Of a stretch of DNA of 54,214 bases, positions 1 to 8,493 are shown piece by piece. Position numbers and translations under genes: made by a program. Source of the stretch: Cupriavidus basilensis OR16 (GTDB taxonomy: Bacteria > Pseudomonadota > Gammaproteobacteria > Burkholderiales > Burkholderiaceae); assembly GCF_000243095.1 (NCBI RefSeq), contig NZ_AHJE01000172.1, forward strand, positions 1-54,214. Direction: 5' to 3'. The notes under the pieces were generated by a model, which made no database searches, had not been told where the DNA came from, and worked only from the letters and a program-made list of their open reading frames with translations. Numbering within the stretch: position 1 is the first letter of the stretch; every line of letters begins with the position of its first letter.

Positions 1-236
1 CCCGGCTTGTTGTCGACGATCACGGTCTGGCCAAGCTGGCGCCCGAGCGCCTGCGCAATCAGGCGCGCGGTGATATCGCCCGGGCCGCCGGCCGAGAACG
101 GCAGCACCAGGCGGATCGGCTTGTCCGGCCCTTGCGGCCCTTGCGCATGGACGGATGCGTGCAGGCAGGATAGCGCCAGCAAGGCGCACGCCGCCGCCCG
201 CGCCAGCGCGGCGCGCCGGCTGATGGGATGTGTCAT
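1..236 (-). CDS. Bug/TctC-type periplasmic solute receptor, N-terminal part only
   Basis: The gene runs off the left edge, so only its first 78 codons are here. A Sec-type signal peptide (Arg-rich start, Ala/Leu core, cleavage near VHA-QG) is followed by the family opening DKPIRLVLPFSAGGPGD and, at the edge, VIVDNKPG. Bug proteins bind carboxylates or other small anions in the periplasm, sometimes for tripartite tricarboxylate transporters. It lies 33 bp downstream of another Bug gene on the same strand and is probably the next gene of that operon. The ligand cannot be told from sequence. Confidence 0.85.
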   Translation of the reverse strand, partial: MTHPISRRAALARAAACALLALSCLHASVHAQGPQGPDKPIRLVLPFSAGGPGDITARLIAQALGRQLGQTVIVDNKP

Positions 237-269
237 GTCTGACTCCTGGAAATGATTGCCGCCGGACGC

Positions 270-1268
270 TTACTCGAACGGATACTGCTTGACCAGCGCG
301 CCCATGCGCTCGCTGTCCTCGCGCACCTGCGCGGCAAACTCGGCGGGCGAGTTGACCACCGGCTCGGCGCCCGCGGCGGCGATGGTCCGCCGCACTTCCG
401 CATCCTTCACGGCCTCGCGCAGCGCGGCGGCCACACCCTGCGTGATCGCGGCCGGGGTGCCCTTGGGCGCGAACAGGCCGTACCAGGTGACAGACTGGAA
501 CTGCGGGAAGCCAGCCTCGGCGGTGGTGGGCACCTCGGGCAGCGCGGCGGCGCGCTTGTGCCCCTGCGTGGCGAGGATCTTCAGCGTACCGGCCTTGTAA
601 TGCGGCAGCGCCGCCGTGATGCCGGTGAACGCCAGGTTGACGTTGTTGGCGATCATGTCCGTGACGATAGCGCCGGTGCCCCGGTAGTTGACGATGATGA
701 GGTTGGGCAACCCGGCCTCCGCCGCGAGTTGCTTGCCGGATATGCGCGCCAGGCTTTCACCTGTGCCGAGCGAGCAGGTCTTGGCCACCGTCTTGCAGTA
801 CTGCACGAATTCCCCGAGCGTCTTCACCGGCAGCTTGGCGCTGGCCACCACTGCAGCCGGCGACTGCGAAATCGCCGTGACGGGGTCCAGCCGCGCCAGC
901 GGATCGATGCCCTTGAGCCCCGGCGTGTATTTGGTGACCACGATGCCCGGCACCTGCAGCAGCAAGGTATAGCCATCGGGCTTGGCCTCCATCACGCGCC
1001 GCGTCCCGATCAAGCCGTCGGCGCCCGGCAGGTTCTCCACCACCACCGGCTGGCCCCAGAGCACGCCAAGCTGCTTGGAGACCGCGCGCGCCGTGGCATC
1101 GGTGCCGCCGCCGGCGCTGTAGGGCACCACCAGCGTGACGGGATGGTCCGGGCGCCATGCCGCGGGCGTGGCGGCGATGGATAGCGTGCCGGCCGACAGC
1201 AGCGCGGCGCCGACGGCGAGCATGGCAGCGCGCCGCCAAGTGGTTTGTCGTTGGATCGGGAATGGCAT
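270..1268 (-). CDS. Bug/TctC-type periplasmic solute receptor
   Basis: A full-length receptor of 332 aa, the usual family size. It has an N-terminal signal peptide ending near residue 33 (SIAATPA), the ligand-loop motif LVVPYSAGGGTDATAR, then VVVENLPGADG and DGYTLLLQVPG. It is exported and binds an unknown solute, probably a carboxylate. The gene follows the PEBP-like gene by about 60 bp and precedes a second Bug gene, so two receptors sit in tandem at the end of the lyase/leuCD-like operon. No membrane TctA/TctB partner is visible nearby, which is common for Bug genes. Confidence 0.93.
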   Translation of the reverse strand: MPFPIQRQTTWRRAAMLAVGAALLSAGTLSIAATPAAWRPDHPVTLVVPYSAGGGTDATARAVSKQLGVLWGQPVVVENLPGADGLIGTRRVMEAKPDGYTLLLQVPGIVVTKYTPGLKGIDPLARLDPVTAISQSPAAVVASAKLPVKTLGEFVQYCKTVAKTCSLGTGESLARISGKQLAAEAGLPNLIIVNYRGTGAIVTDMIANNVNLAFTGITAALPHYKAGTLKILATQGHKRAAALPEVPTTAEAGFPQFQSVTWYGLFAPKGTPAAITQGVAAALREAVKDAEVRRTIAAAGAEPVVNSPAEFAAQVREDSERMGALVKQYPFE

Positions 1269-1328
1269 GTTGTCTCCGTATTTTTTTATGAAGGGAAGCG
1301 TGGCGTCTCTGGCTGGCTTTGCGAGCGC

Positions 1329-1955
1329 TCAGGCCAGCGCGGCAGCCGGGGGCGTTAGTGGCCGGCCACGCCAGTCGCGCTGGAACACGCCGTCGAGCCG
1401 GCCGCGCGCGATGGCGTGCGCGCACAGCCACGCAACCAGCGCGTCGCGCGCAAGACCGGCTGGCGGCTCGGCGGCCAGCGCGAACAGCTGGAACACATAG
1501 CGATGCGGCCCATGCCCGGGCAGCGGCCGGGGGCCGTCGTAGCGCGCGTCGCCCAGCCCGTTGACGGCCAGCGTCACGCCGACGGGCACCTGCTCGCGCG
1601 ACAGCGCGCCCTCGGCCAGCGCGCCGACCGAGGCCGGGCCCCAGGCGAGCGCGTGCACGATGGCGCAAGCCAGCGGCACATCCGGATCCTCGACCAGCAG
1701 CAGCCAGTGCGTGGCCGTTGCCGGCAACGCGGCCCAGGCCAGCGCGGGCGAGTGATTGGCGCCCACACCCCTGCCGGCATGGCGCACGGGCATGGCGCCT
1801 TGGTGGGTGAATGCTGTGCTGCGTAGCGCCAGCGTGGCGGGCAGTGCGGCGAGTGCGGCATCGCTGCAGGCCAGGCTGCCATCGCCCGCGTGGCGTCCGC
1901 GCAGCAACAAGCCGGCCGCGCTCATCACCAGCGCATGCTGCATCCTGGCGCTCAT
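1329..1955 (-). CDS. YbhB/YbcL (PEBP, Raf-kinase-inhibitor-like) family protein
   Basis: A 208-aa protein with the PEBP fold signature: a phospholipid/anion-pocket segment HWLLLVEDPDVPLA, then IVHALAWG, and later YDGPRPLPGHGPHRYVF. There is no signal peptide, unlike the second PEBP gene at 11621, so it should be cytoplasmic. The start was chosen because ATG at 1955 overlaps the leuD-like stop as ATGA, typical of translational coupling. Bacterial members have no well-established reaction; small-ligand binding is the usual suggestion. Its place inside a catabolic operon suggests a supporting role there, which is inference. Confidence 0.82.
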   Translation of the reverse strand: MSARMQHALVMSAAGLLLRGRHAGDGSLACSDAALAALPATLALRSTAFTHQGAMPVRHAGRGVGANHSPALAWAALPATATHWLLLVEDPDVPLACAIVHALAWGPASVGALAEGALSREQVPVGVTLAVNGLGDARYDGPRPLPGHGPHRYVFQLFALAAEPPAGLARDALVAWLCAHAIARGRLDGVFQRDWRGRPLTPPAAALA

Positions 1956-2584
1956 GCCGCACCGTCCCCGCGCACGGTCCAGGCCCAGGGCCGGCGAGCG
2001 CGGTCGGCTTGCTGCCAGGCGCGGATCAGCGCGTCGTCCTTGAGCGTCAGGCCGATATCGTCCAGCCCGTGCAGCAAGGCCTCGCGGCGCAGCGGGTCGA
2101 CCGGAAACGCAATGGTCACGCCATCTGGCGCGCTCAGCGTGGCGCTCACCAGATCCACGCGCACATGCGCGCCGCGCGCGCACTGCACGGCCAGCGCTTG
2201 CACCGTCCCGGCGGGGAGCTGGATCGGCAGCACGCCATTCTGGAAGCAGTTGTTGTAGAAGATATCCCCATAGCTCGGCGCGATCACGCAGCGCACGCCC
2301 AGGCCCATCAGCGCCCACACCGCGCCCTCGCGCGAGGATCCGCAGCCAAAGTTGGCGCCGGCCAGCAGCACCGGCGCGCCGCGAAACGCGGGCTGGTTGA
2401 ACTCACACTCGGGGTCCTCGCTGCCATCGGCGCGGTAGCGCAGCGCTTCCAGCGCGTAGGGGCCGAGCTGCTCGCGCGCCAGGGAGGTGAGCCGCTCGAT
2501 GCGGATGATCACGTCGGTGTCGACGTTGGCGCGCATCAGGGGCACGGCGGCGCCCGCTACGACGGTAAAGGGTTGCATGGTCAT
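1952..2584 (-). CDS. leuD: LeuD-type isomerase small subunit (3-isopropylmalate dehydratase-like)
   Basis: 210 aa, the normal LeuD length. The swivel-domain marks are all present: NVDTDVIIRIERL near the N-terminus, FGCGSSREGAVWAL around residue 75, and APSYGDIFYNNCFQNGVLP. With a LeuC-type subunit it would form a [4Fe-4S] hydro-lyase that isomerises a 2-hydroxy-dicarboxylate. ATG at 2584 overlaps the leuC-like stop by 4 bp (ATGA); a second in-frame ATG follows two codons later. Neighbours are a PEP-mutase/isocitrate-lyase-like gene, a GntR regulator and Bug receptors rather than leuA/leuB. A catabolic dicarboxylate isomerase is therefore more likely than leucine synthesis. The partner large subunit is frameshifted. 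Confidence 0.88.
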   Translation of the reverse strand: MTMQPFTVVAGAAVPLMRANVDTDVIIRIERLTSLAREQLGPYALEALRYRADGSEDPECEFNQPAFRGAPVLLAGANFGCGSSREGAVWALMGLGVRCVIAPSYGDIFYNNCFQNGVLPIQLPAGTVQALAVQCARGAHVRVDLVSATLSAPDGVTIAFPVDPLRREALLHGLDDIGLTLKDDALIRAWQQADRARRPWAWTVRGDGAA

Positions 2585-3982
2585 TTCAGTTTCCGTACGT
2601 CGGAAATGCAGCCGGTGACCGCGGCGGCGGCGGCCATCGCGGGGCTGGCAAGATGGGTGCGGGCCCCCGGCCCCTGGCGTCCGACAAAATTCCGGTTGGA
2701 AGTGGAGACCGAGCGCTGCCCCGGCGGCACCTGCTCGCCATTGGCGGCCACGCACATGCTGCAGCCGGGCTCGCGCCAGGCAAAGCCCGCTTCCTCGAAC
2801 ACGGCGCGCAAGCCTTCGGCCTCGGCCGCGCGCTTGACATTCTCCGAGCCCGGCACGACCCAGGCGGTCACCCCCGGGGCCACGTACCGCCCGCGCGCCA
2901 CGGCGGCCGCGGCGCGCAGGTCGGACAAGCGCGAGTTCGCGCACGAGCCGATAAAGACCCAGTCCACCGGCGTGCCGGCGATCGGGGCGTTGGGCGCCAG
3001 GCCCATGTAGGCCAGCGCGGCGCCGATCGCTGCGCTAGCCGGCGGGTCGCCTGCCGATGCCGGGTCGGGGACATGCCCGTCGATCGCCATCGCGTGCTCC
3101 GGGCTGGTGCCCCACGTGATGGTGGGCGCCACGGCCGCCGCGTCGATCACCTCCTCGCGATCGAACACGGCGTCGGCATCGGTGGCAAGCGTGCGCCAAT
3201 AGTCCGCTGCGCTGTCGAACAACGCACCCGTTGGCGCATAGGCGCGGCCGCGCAGCCATTCAATGGTCCGTGCGTCGGGCGCCACCATGCCAAAGCGCGC
3301 GCCAAGCTCCACGCTCAGGTTGCACAGCGTCAGGCGGCCCTCGACCTCCAGCGCGTCGATGGCCGTGCCGGCGAACTCGATGGCATAGCCCCCGCCCGCT
3401 GCGGCGCCGAGGCGGCCGATGATATGCAACGCCAGGTCCTTGGCGGTGATGCCGTCCGCCAGCACGCCATCGCAGCGGATGCGCATGCGGCGCGGCTTTT
3501 TGCTGGCGCAGCGTCTGGGTGGCGAGCGCGTGCGTGCTCTCGGATGAGCCCACGCCGAACGCCATCGCGCCAAGGCCACCATTGGTACAGGTGTGGCTGT
3601 CGCCGCAGATGACCGTCAGGCCGGGCAGCACGATGCCTAGTTCGGGGCCCATCACGTGGACGATGCCTTGCCCCGGCTGGCCTAGGTCGAACATCGTCAC
3701 GCCGGCCGCGGCCGAGCGCTCGCGCAACGCGGACCACAAGCGCCCGCCCGGCACATAGGTATTGCCATCGCGCCCGGGCTGGCTGGACACCGCGTGGTCC
3801 GGCGTGGAGAACACCAGCGCCGGGTCGTGCAGCGCAAGGCCGCGCGCCGCCACCTCGGCCAGCGCCGGCGGGCCGGAGAGATCGTGCAGCAAGTGGCGGT
3901 CGATATGGAGCAGCGCCCAGCCATCGCCGAGCTCGCGCACCACGTGCGCGTCCCAGAGCTTGTCAAAGAGAGTGCGGGCCAT
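2581..3982 (-). pseudogene. leuC: LeuC-type isomerase large subunit, frameshifted
   Basis: Two frames together give a near-complete LeuC of about 466 aa. The N-terminal third opens MARTLFDKLWDAHVV and includes ICGDSHTCTNGGLGAMAFGVG, ending at ATQTLRQQK. The rest resumes in another frame at RRMRIRCDG and carries the Fe-S ligands GSCANSRLSD and GCSMC. The break lies at a run of five T at about 3497-3501 (A on the coding strand); four would restore one continuous frame. So this is either a genuine one-base slippage mutation or a sequencing error. The start ATG at 3982 lies 2 bp after the stop of the upstream lyase gene. If the shift is real, the isomerase is dead. Confidence 0.85.
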
Positions 3983-3984
3983 GG

Positions 3985-4799
3985 TCAGGCCTGTGCGCCT
4001 GCCGGCGCGTCGGGGCTGGTGGCGCGCTCGCCGGCCTGGAAGCGCTGGCGCAGGCCATCCCACTCATCGGCGCCAAAGCGGCGGAAGGTCTGCGCCACGC
4101 TGGCCGACACGCCCGGCGCGGTGAAGGTGGCCTTGAGCTCGGCCAGGGCTTGGTCGCCGGCCAGGATTGCGGCCTTGAGCATCAGGCCCGGCAGAATGGC
4201 CAGCTTGTAGCCCATGGCCTCGGCCTCGCGCAGGTCGAAGACCGGCGTGCGGCCGCCGGGCACCACGTTAAGCAGGCAGGGGCCGCGCACCAGCCTTGGC
4301 ACGGCCGCGACTTCCTCGATGGTCTGCGTGGCTTCCACGAAAGCCAGATCCGCGCCGGCTTCGAGCGCGGCATTGCCTCGAGCGCCGCGCGGATCTTGGA
4401 GACGAACGCCTCGCGCGAGACCACTTCCTTGCCATCCAGGTGGCCGCAACGCTTGGGCGCGACCTGATCCTCGATATGGATCGCCGCCACGCCACGGGCC
4501 TCGTACTCGCGCACGGTGCGGGTGACATTGAGTTCGTTGCCATAGCCCGTGTCGGCATCGGCAATCAGCGGGATCGACACCGAGCGCGCCATCACCGCGG
4601 CGTTCTCGACCATCTCGCTCATGGTCAGCAGGCCGAAATCGGGGAAGCCGCGCGCGGCCGACGTGCCGGCGCCGGTCATGTAGCAGGCCGGGAAGCCGGC
4701 CTGCTCTACCAGCCGGGCGCCGATGGCGTCGTAGGCGCCGGGCGCGATGATCATGCCGGGTGCCTGCAGATGCTGGCGAAGGGTAGCTGCGAGGGTCAT
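3985..4799 (-). pseudogene. PEP mutase/isocitrate lyase superfamily C-C lyase, internal deletion and frameshift
   Basis: The N-terminal half is a good member of the family of 2-methylisocitrate, 2,3-dimethylmalate and oxaloacetate lyases. It has APGAYDAIGARL, a Mg-binding DADTGYG and the catalytic Cys loop APKRCGHLDGK. After SKIRAALEA the frame is lost. It resumes one frame over at NAALEAGADLAFVEA and continues to a normal C-terminus. About 25 residues that normally hold the IIARTDA strand are missing at the junction near 4370-4385. The start at 4799 has AGGA 7 bp upstream; an in-frame ATG further out lacks one. The protein would split a branched hydroxy-dicarboxylate, the logical step after the LeuCD-type isomerase. 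As written it cannot be functional. Confidence 0.82.
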
Positions 4800-4889
4800 G
4801 GATGAGTCCTGTGTGCTTGCGGTGGGTGACGGCAATGCGTACGAAGTGAGCGTCATGGCGAGCGGAAACGGTTTATCGCCTTCCGCCCT

Positions 4890-4905
4890 GTGTTTATGTG
4901 TTTAT
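4890..4905. promoter_or_regulatory. Tandem 8-mer in the divergent promoter region
   Basis: GTGTTTAT is repeated head to tail in an AT-rich patch within the 199-bp gap between the lyase gene (leftward) and the gntR gene (rightward). It is followed by the 6-bp palindrome TCTAGA at about 4909. This is the only AT-rich stretch of the gap, so it probably holds the divergent promoters and the GntR operator. The exact site is not resolved. Confidence 0.3.
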
Positions 4906-4998
4906 ATTCTAGATACAACTGAGCAGATCCGTCAAGGACAAGAAGATTCGCCCCGGGACCGTTGTGCTATGCTGCCCACGCCACTAAATCACCACCTC

Positions 4999-5741
4999 AT
5001 GCCGCGCACAACCACCCCCCCTTCGCCACTGGGCCATATGCCCGGCACGTCTCTGCACCGGCAGCTCTTTCTTGTGCTGCGCGATGAAATCACGCGTGGC
5101 GTCTATGCGGAAACGGGGGCTTTGCCAAAAGAAGAAGCGCTCTGCGAGCGCTTTGGCGTCTCGCGCATCACGGTGCGCCGGGCGCTGTCCGAGCTCGCGG
5201 CGCTGGGGCTGGTGGAGCGGCGCCATGGCCTGGGTACCTTCGTGCGCTCGGACGTGCCGGCGGGGCGCAGTAGCCCTAGCCTTAGCGTGATCGACGGCCT
5301 GCGCAAGACCGCGCTGGAGACGGACGTGCCCCTGGCGAGCAAGCGGTGCACGCGCTGCGCCTGCGCAGCATCAAAGGCGCGCCGGTGATGCTGACGGATG
5401 CATGGGTGCCCGCCGCGCTGGGCAAGCGCGTGTCGGCGGCGGCGCTGCGCAAGCACGCGCTCTACGAGATCCTGATGGCGCAGGGGGTGAAGTTCGGCCG
5501 CGTGGTGCAGGAGATCACGGCCCAGGCGGCCGACCCGGCTTATGCGGGCTGGCTACGCACGGAGGTTGGCGCACCGCTGCTCAAGCTGGTGCGCCTGCTG
5601 CACGATCCGGAGTCGCGGCCAGTCCAGTACATCACGGTGTATTTGTCACCCGAACGCAGCCGCATCCTGATGGATATCTCGGCCGACAAGGTCAACACGC
5701 TGAGCGCCGGGCAGTTCGTCCACGACGTGCCGCGCGACTAG
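4999..5741 (+). pseudogene. GntR/HutC-family regulator with internal deletion and frameshift
   Basis: The N-terminal winged-helix domain is intact: SLHRQLFLVLRDEI, then LPKEEALCERFGVSRITVRRA, then LVERRHGLGTFV. After ALETDV the frame is lost. In the next frame APGEQAVHALRLRSIKGAPV continues a normal UTRA ligand-binding domain to VHDVPRD. Roughly 15-20 residues are missing at the junction near 5326-5340. The ATG at 4999 was chosen; ATGs at 4969 and 5038 are alternatives. The gene is divergent from the lyase/leuCD-like operon, so it was presumably that operon's effector-responsive repressor. Three consecutive genes of this locus are disrupted. Confidence 0.82.
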
Positions 5742-5765
5742 GCGCACGGCCTTGGCGTTCAGCGC

Positions 5766-6146
5766 TCAGCCTTGCCGTTCCTCGATGGCATCGACGCGGC
5801 TGGGGTAGAACGCCACGTGATCCTTGATCGCCTCGACGGCGGCGTACGGCGCCTCGTAAGTCCACACCGCATTGACCGATCGCTCACCGCCCGCGGGGAT
5901 GCTGTAGTAAGCGCACTCGCCCTTGTACGGGCAGTAGGTGGCGTGGTCGGTGCGTGTCAGCAGCGTCATGTCCACATCGTTGCGCGGGATGTATTGCACT
6001 GCCGGGTAGGATGACTCGCGCAGCGTAAGCGCGTTGCGGGTGTCGGCAATGACAGCGCCGCCGAGCGTCACGACGACGCGCGCCGGGTTCGCCTCGATCA
6101 CGATCGGATGATCCGGCCCCGGGATCCTGATGGGCTTGCTGGTCAT
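5766..6146 (-). CDS. DUF427 domain protein
   Basis: 126 aa, made almost wholly of one DUF427 domain. Visible marks are PARVVVTLGGAVIADT, the RESSYPAVQYIPRNDV strand and TYCPYKGECAYYSI, then a Trp-containing C-terminal part WTYEAPYAAVEAIKDHVAFYP. The family is widespread and its fold is a compact beta-tent, but no reaction is established. It is convergent with the gntR remnant and read separately from the racemase gene upstream. Confidence 0.9.
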   Translation of the reverse strand: MTSKPIRIPGPDHPIVIEANPARVVVTLGGAVIADTRNALTLRESSYPAVQYIPRNDVDMTLLTRTDHATYCPYKGECAYYSIPAGGERSVNAVWTYEAPYAAVEAIKDHVAFYPSRVDAIEERQG

Positions 6147-6225
6147 GGCTGGGCTTCCTGATGGTGTCGCGGCGTAGCCGGCGGAGTCGCCAATACTACG
6201 CGCGAACCCGCCAGCGTGCCTGGCC

Positions 6226-6924
6226 TCAATGTGCGCCTTGCACCGCCCGTGACAACGCTGCCTGCGCCAGCAGCCGCGTGGAATCCAGCGTCGGCAGCGG
6301 CGAGTTCGCGTCGTTCACGATCAGCGGGATTTCCGTGCAGCCCAGTACAACGGCGTCGCAACCCTGCGACTTCATCCACCCGATAACCCGCTGGAAGTCA
6401 GTGAGCGCTTCCGGGGTGGCGATGCCGCCCACCAGTTCGTCCATGATGATGCGGTTGATTTCATCGCGCTCGGCGGAGTCCGGCCGCATGAAGCCTAGCC
6501 CGCGCGCAGCGAGCTTTTCCGGGTAGACCTCGCTGTCGACTAGCCAGCGCGTTCCCGTCAGGCCAAGGCAGGTGAATCCGCGCGCCACCGCGCTCTCGGC
6601 AACCACCTCGGCGATATGCAGCCAGGGCAGCGGCGAACGCGCCGCCACGTACGGCAGCGCCTGGTGAATGGTGTTGTCGGGGCAGATCAGGAAATCCGCA
6701 CCCATGCCGGCAAGCTTCCTGGCAGAGGTGAGCATCAACTCACCTACGGCTTGCCAGTCGCCGCGCTCCAGGTGCTTGACGTACTCGGCGAGCGACGGGG
6801 TGTGCATGGATATCTCGGGATGCGCATGCGGCCCGAGCAGCCGCGCGCCCTCCATGCAGATGGTCCGGTAGCAAAGCGCGGCGCCTTCGGCGGAGCAGGC
6901 AACGATGCCGATATGCAGGGTCAT
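6226..6924 (-). CDS. Aspartate/glutamate racemase family protein
   Basis: A 232-aa cofactor-independent racemase-fold protein. The two catalytic cysteines expected for 1,1-proton transfer are present: ICPDNTIH (Cys81) and VVLGCTEIPL near residue 193. The start at 6924 is preferred because GGAG stands about 9 bp upstream; an ATG at 6939 lacks a ribosome site. Family members act on aspartate, glutamate, hydantoins or malonates, and the substrate cannot be assigned here. It stands alone between DUF427 and purT. Confidence 0.88.
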   Translation of the reverse strand: MTLHIGIVACSAEGAALCYRTICMEGARLLGPHAHPEISMHTPSLAEYVKHLERGDWQAVGELMLTSARKLAGMGADFLICPDNTIHQALPYVAARSPLPWLHIAEVVAESAVARGFTCLGLTGTRWLVDSEVYPEKLAARGLGFMRPDSAERDEINRIIMDELVGGIATPEALTDFQRVIGWMKSQGCDAVVLGCTEIPLIVNDANSPLPTLDSTRLLAQAALSRAVQGAH

Positions 6925-7024
6925 GACGGATGGCTCCATGCGCGGTCACGTCAATTCACGGGATCGTGCGCGGCGGCTGAGTCAGCCGCCGCGCACCGGG
7001 CGGTGACAGCAAGTTAGCGCTGGC

Positions 7025-8227
7025 TCAGCTTGCCGCGCGCGGCTTCACGCGTCCCGCCGCCTCCTTGGCGCGCACGCGGGCCACTTCCACATCGGCGTCG
7101 TACGCCAGCGCCACGCCCATGCGGCGCTTGGTGAAGCTCTCCGGCTTGCCGAACAGGCGCAGCTCGGTCTGCGGCACGCGCAGCGCCTCGTCCACGCCGT
7201 CGAACACCACGCCTTGCGCATCCACGCCGCCATAGATCACCGCGCTTGCACCGGGGCTCTTGAGCGCGGTGCTGACGGGCAGGCCGAGAATGGCGCGCGC
7301 ATGCAGCTCGAACTCGTTCTGCCACTGGGTGATCATGGTCACCATGCCGGTGTCGTGCGGGCGCGGGCTGACTTCGCTGAACCAGACCTGCTCGCCCTTG
7401 ACGAACAGCTCCACGCCGAACAGGCCCTGTCCACCCAGGTTGGCGGTGACGGCCTGCGCGATCTGCTGGGAGGTCTTGAGCGCGGCCGGGTGCATGGGAT
7501 GCGGCTGCCAGCTTTCCACGTAATCCCCGCTGACCTGCACGTGGCCGATCGGCTCGCAGAACTGCGTTTGCACCTGGCCGCCGGCGCCGATCGCGCGCAC
7601 CGTCAGCAGCGTGATTTCATAGTCGAAATCGATAAAGCCTTCCACGATCACGCGGCCGTGGTTGACGCGGCCGCCGGCCATGGCGTAGTCCCAGGCGGCC
7701 TTGACGTCCGCCGGGCCGTCGATCTTGCTCTGGCCCTTGCCGGAGCTGCTCATCACCGGCTTGACCACGCACGGGTAGCCGATGCCGCCGTCGATGGCGG
7801 CCTGCAGTTCTTCCAGCGAGTCGCAGAACTTGTAGGGGCTGGTGGGCACGCCGAGCGTCTCCGCGGCCAGGCGGCGGATGCCTTCGCGGTCCATGGTCAG
7901 GCGCGCCGCGCGCGCCGTGGGGATGACGCGCACCACGCCGGCGGCTTCCAGCGTCTCCAGCATCTGCGTGGCGATGGCTTCGATCTCCGGCACCACCAGG
8001 TCCTTCTCGGCTTCGATCAGCGCCTTGAGCTGGTCCGGGTCGCTCATGGAAATGGTGCGCGCATGGTGCGCCACCTGCTGGCCGGGCGCATCGGCATAGC
8101 GGTCCACCGCAATCGTTTCAACGCCGAGGCGTTGCAGCGCGATCAGGACTTCCTTGCCGAGCTCGCCGGAGCCCAGCAGCATGACTTTGGTCGCGCCGGG
8201 CGAGAGAGGGGTGCCGATAGTGGTCAT
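7025..8227 (-). CDS. purT: Formate-dependent phosphoribosylglycinamide formyltransferase PurT
   Basis: 400 aa, the usual PurT length. It has an N-terminal PreATP-grasp part (VMLLGSGELGKEVLIALQRLG), an ATP-grasp core with PCVVKPVMSSSGKGQS and VIVEGFIDFDYEITLLTVR, and the late LFGVELFVKGEQVWFSEVSP block with metal-binding acids. The enzyme makes formyl-GAR from GAR, formate and ATP in purine synthesis, bypassing the folate-dependent PurN. It is a cytoplasmic housekeeping gene read as a single cistron and is fully intact. Confidence 0.97.
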   Translation of the reverse strand: MTTIGTPLSPGATKVMLLGSGELGKEVLIALQRLGVETIAVDRYADAPGQQVAHHARTISMSDPDQLKALIEAEKDLVVPEIEAIATQMLETLEAAGVVRVIPTARAARLTMDREGIRRLAAETLGVPTSPYKFCDSLEELQAAIDGGIGYPCVVKPVMSSSGKGQSKIDGPADVKAAWDYAMAGGRVNHGRVIVEGFIDFDYEITLLTVRAIGAGGQVQTQFCEPIGHVQVSGDYVESWQPHPMHPAALKTSQQIAQAVTANLGGQGLFGVELFVKGEQVWFSEVSPRPHDTGMVTMITQWQNEFELHARAILGLPVSTALKSPGASAVIYGGVDAQGVVFDGVDEALRVPQTELRLFGKPESFTKRRMGVALAYDADVEVARVRAKEAAGRVKPRAAS

Positions 8228-8493
8228 GTGGGACCCTTGGGATCAAGTAAAAACAGGGATTGTACGTGGACCGAAAGCGCGCGCCCAGGCAAGGCGGCAG
8301 GCCGGCCCGCAAGGCATGCAAGGGCGGTGAGGCTTTCACCACATCGACGCCTGCCGCCGATCAGGCCGCGGCACCGGCTCCTGCGGCCGCATCGGCCGCA
8401 GCCCCGGCCACCGCGAGCCTTGCCGAAATCCGCTGAGCCAATACACTAGGTCAGTCGGCCTGCGCTTGGCAGGCCCGCCAACCAGGAATGGCC

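Noticed and set aside
1811..3010. A 399-codon plus-strand open frame
   Set aside because: It is antisense to the leuD-like and leuC-like genes and has Arg/Ala-rich low-complexity composition.
1952..3982. Canonical leucine biosynthesis leuCD
   Set aside because: There is no leuA/leuB nearby. The flanking lyase, GntR and Bug genes point to a catabolic isomerase, though sequence alone cannot exclude isopropylmalate activity.
8266..8436. A 56-codon Ala/Pro-rich frame between purT and the SDR gene
   Set aside because: It has a GTG start without a ribosome site and low complexity. It could be the tail of a lost gene, but nothing identifies it.
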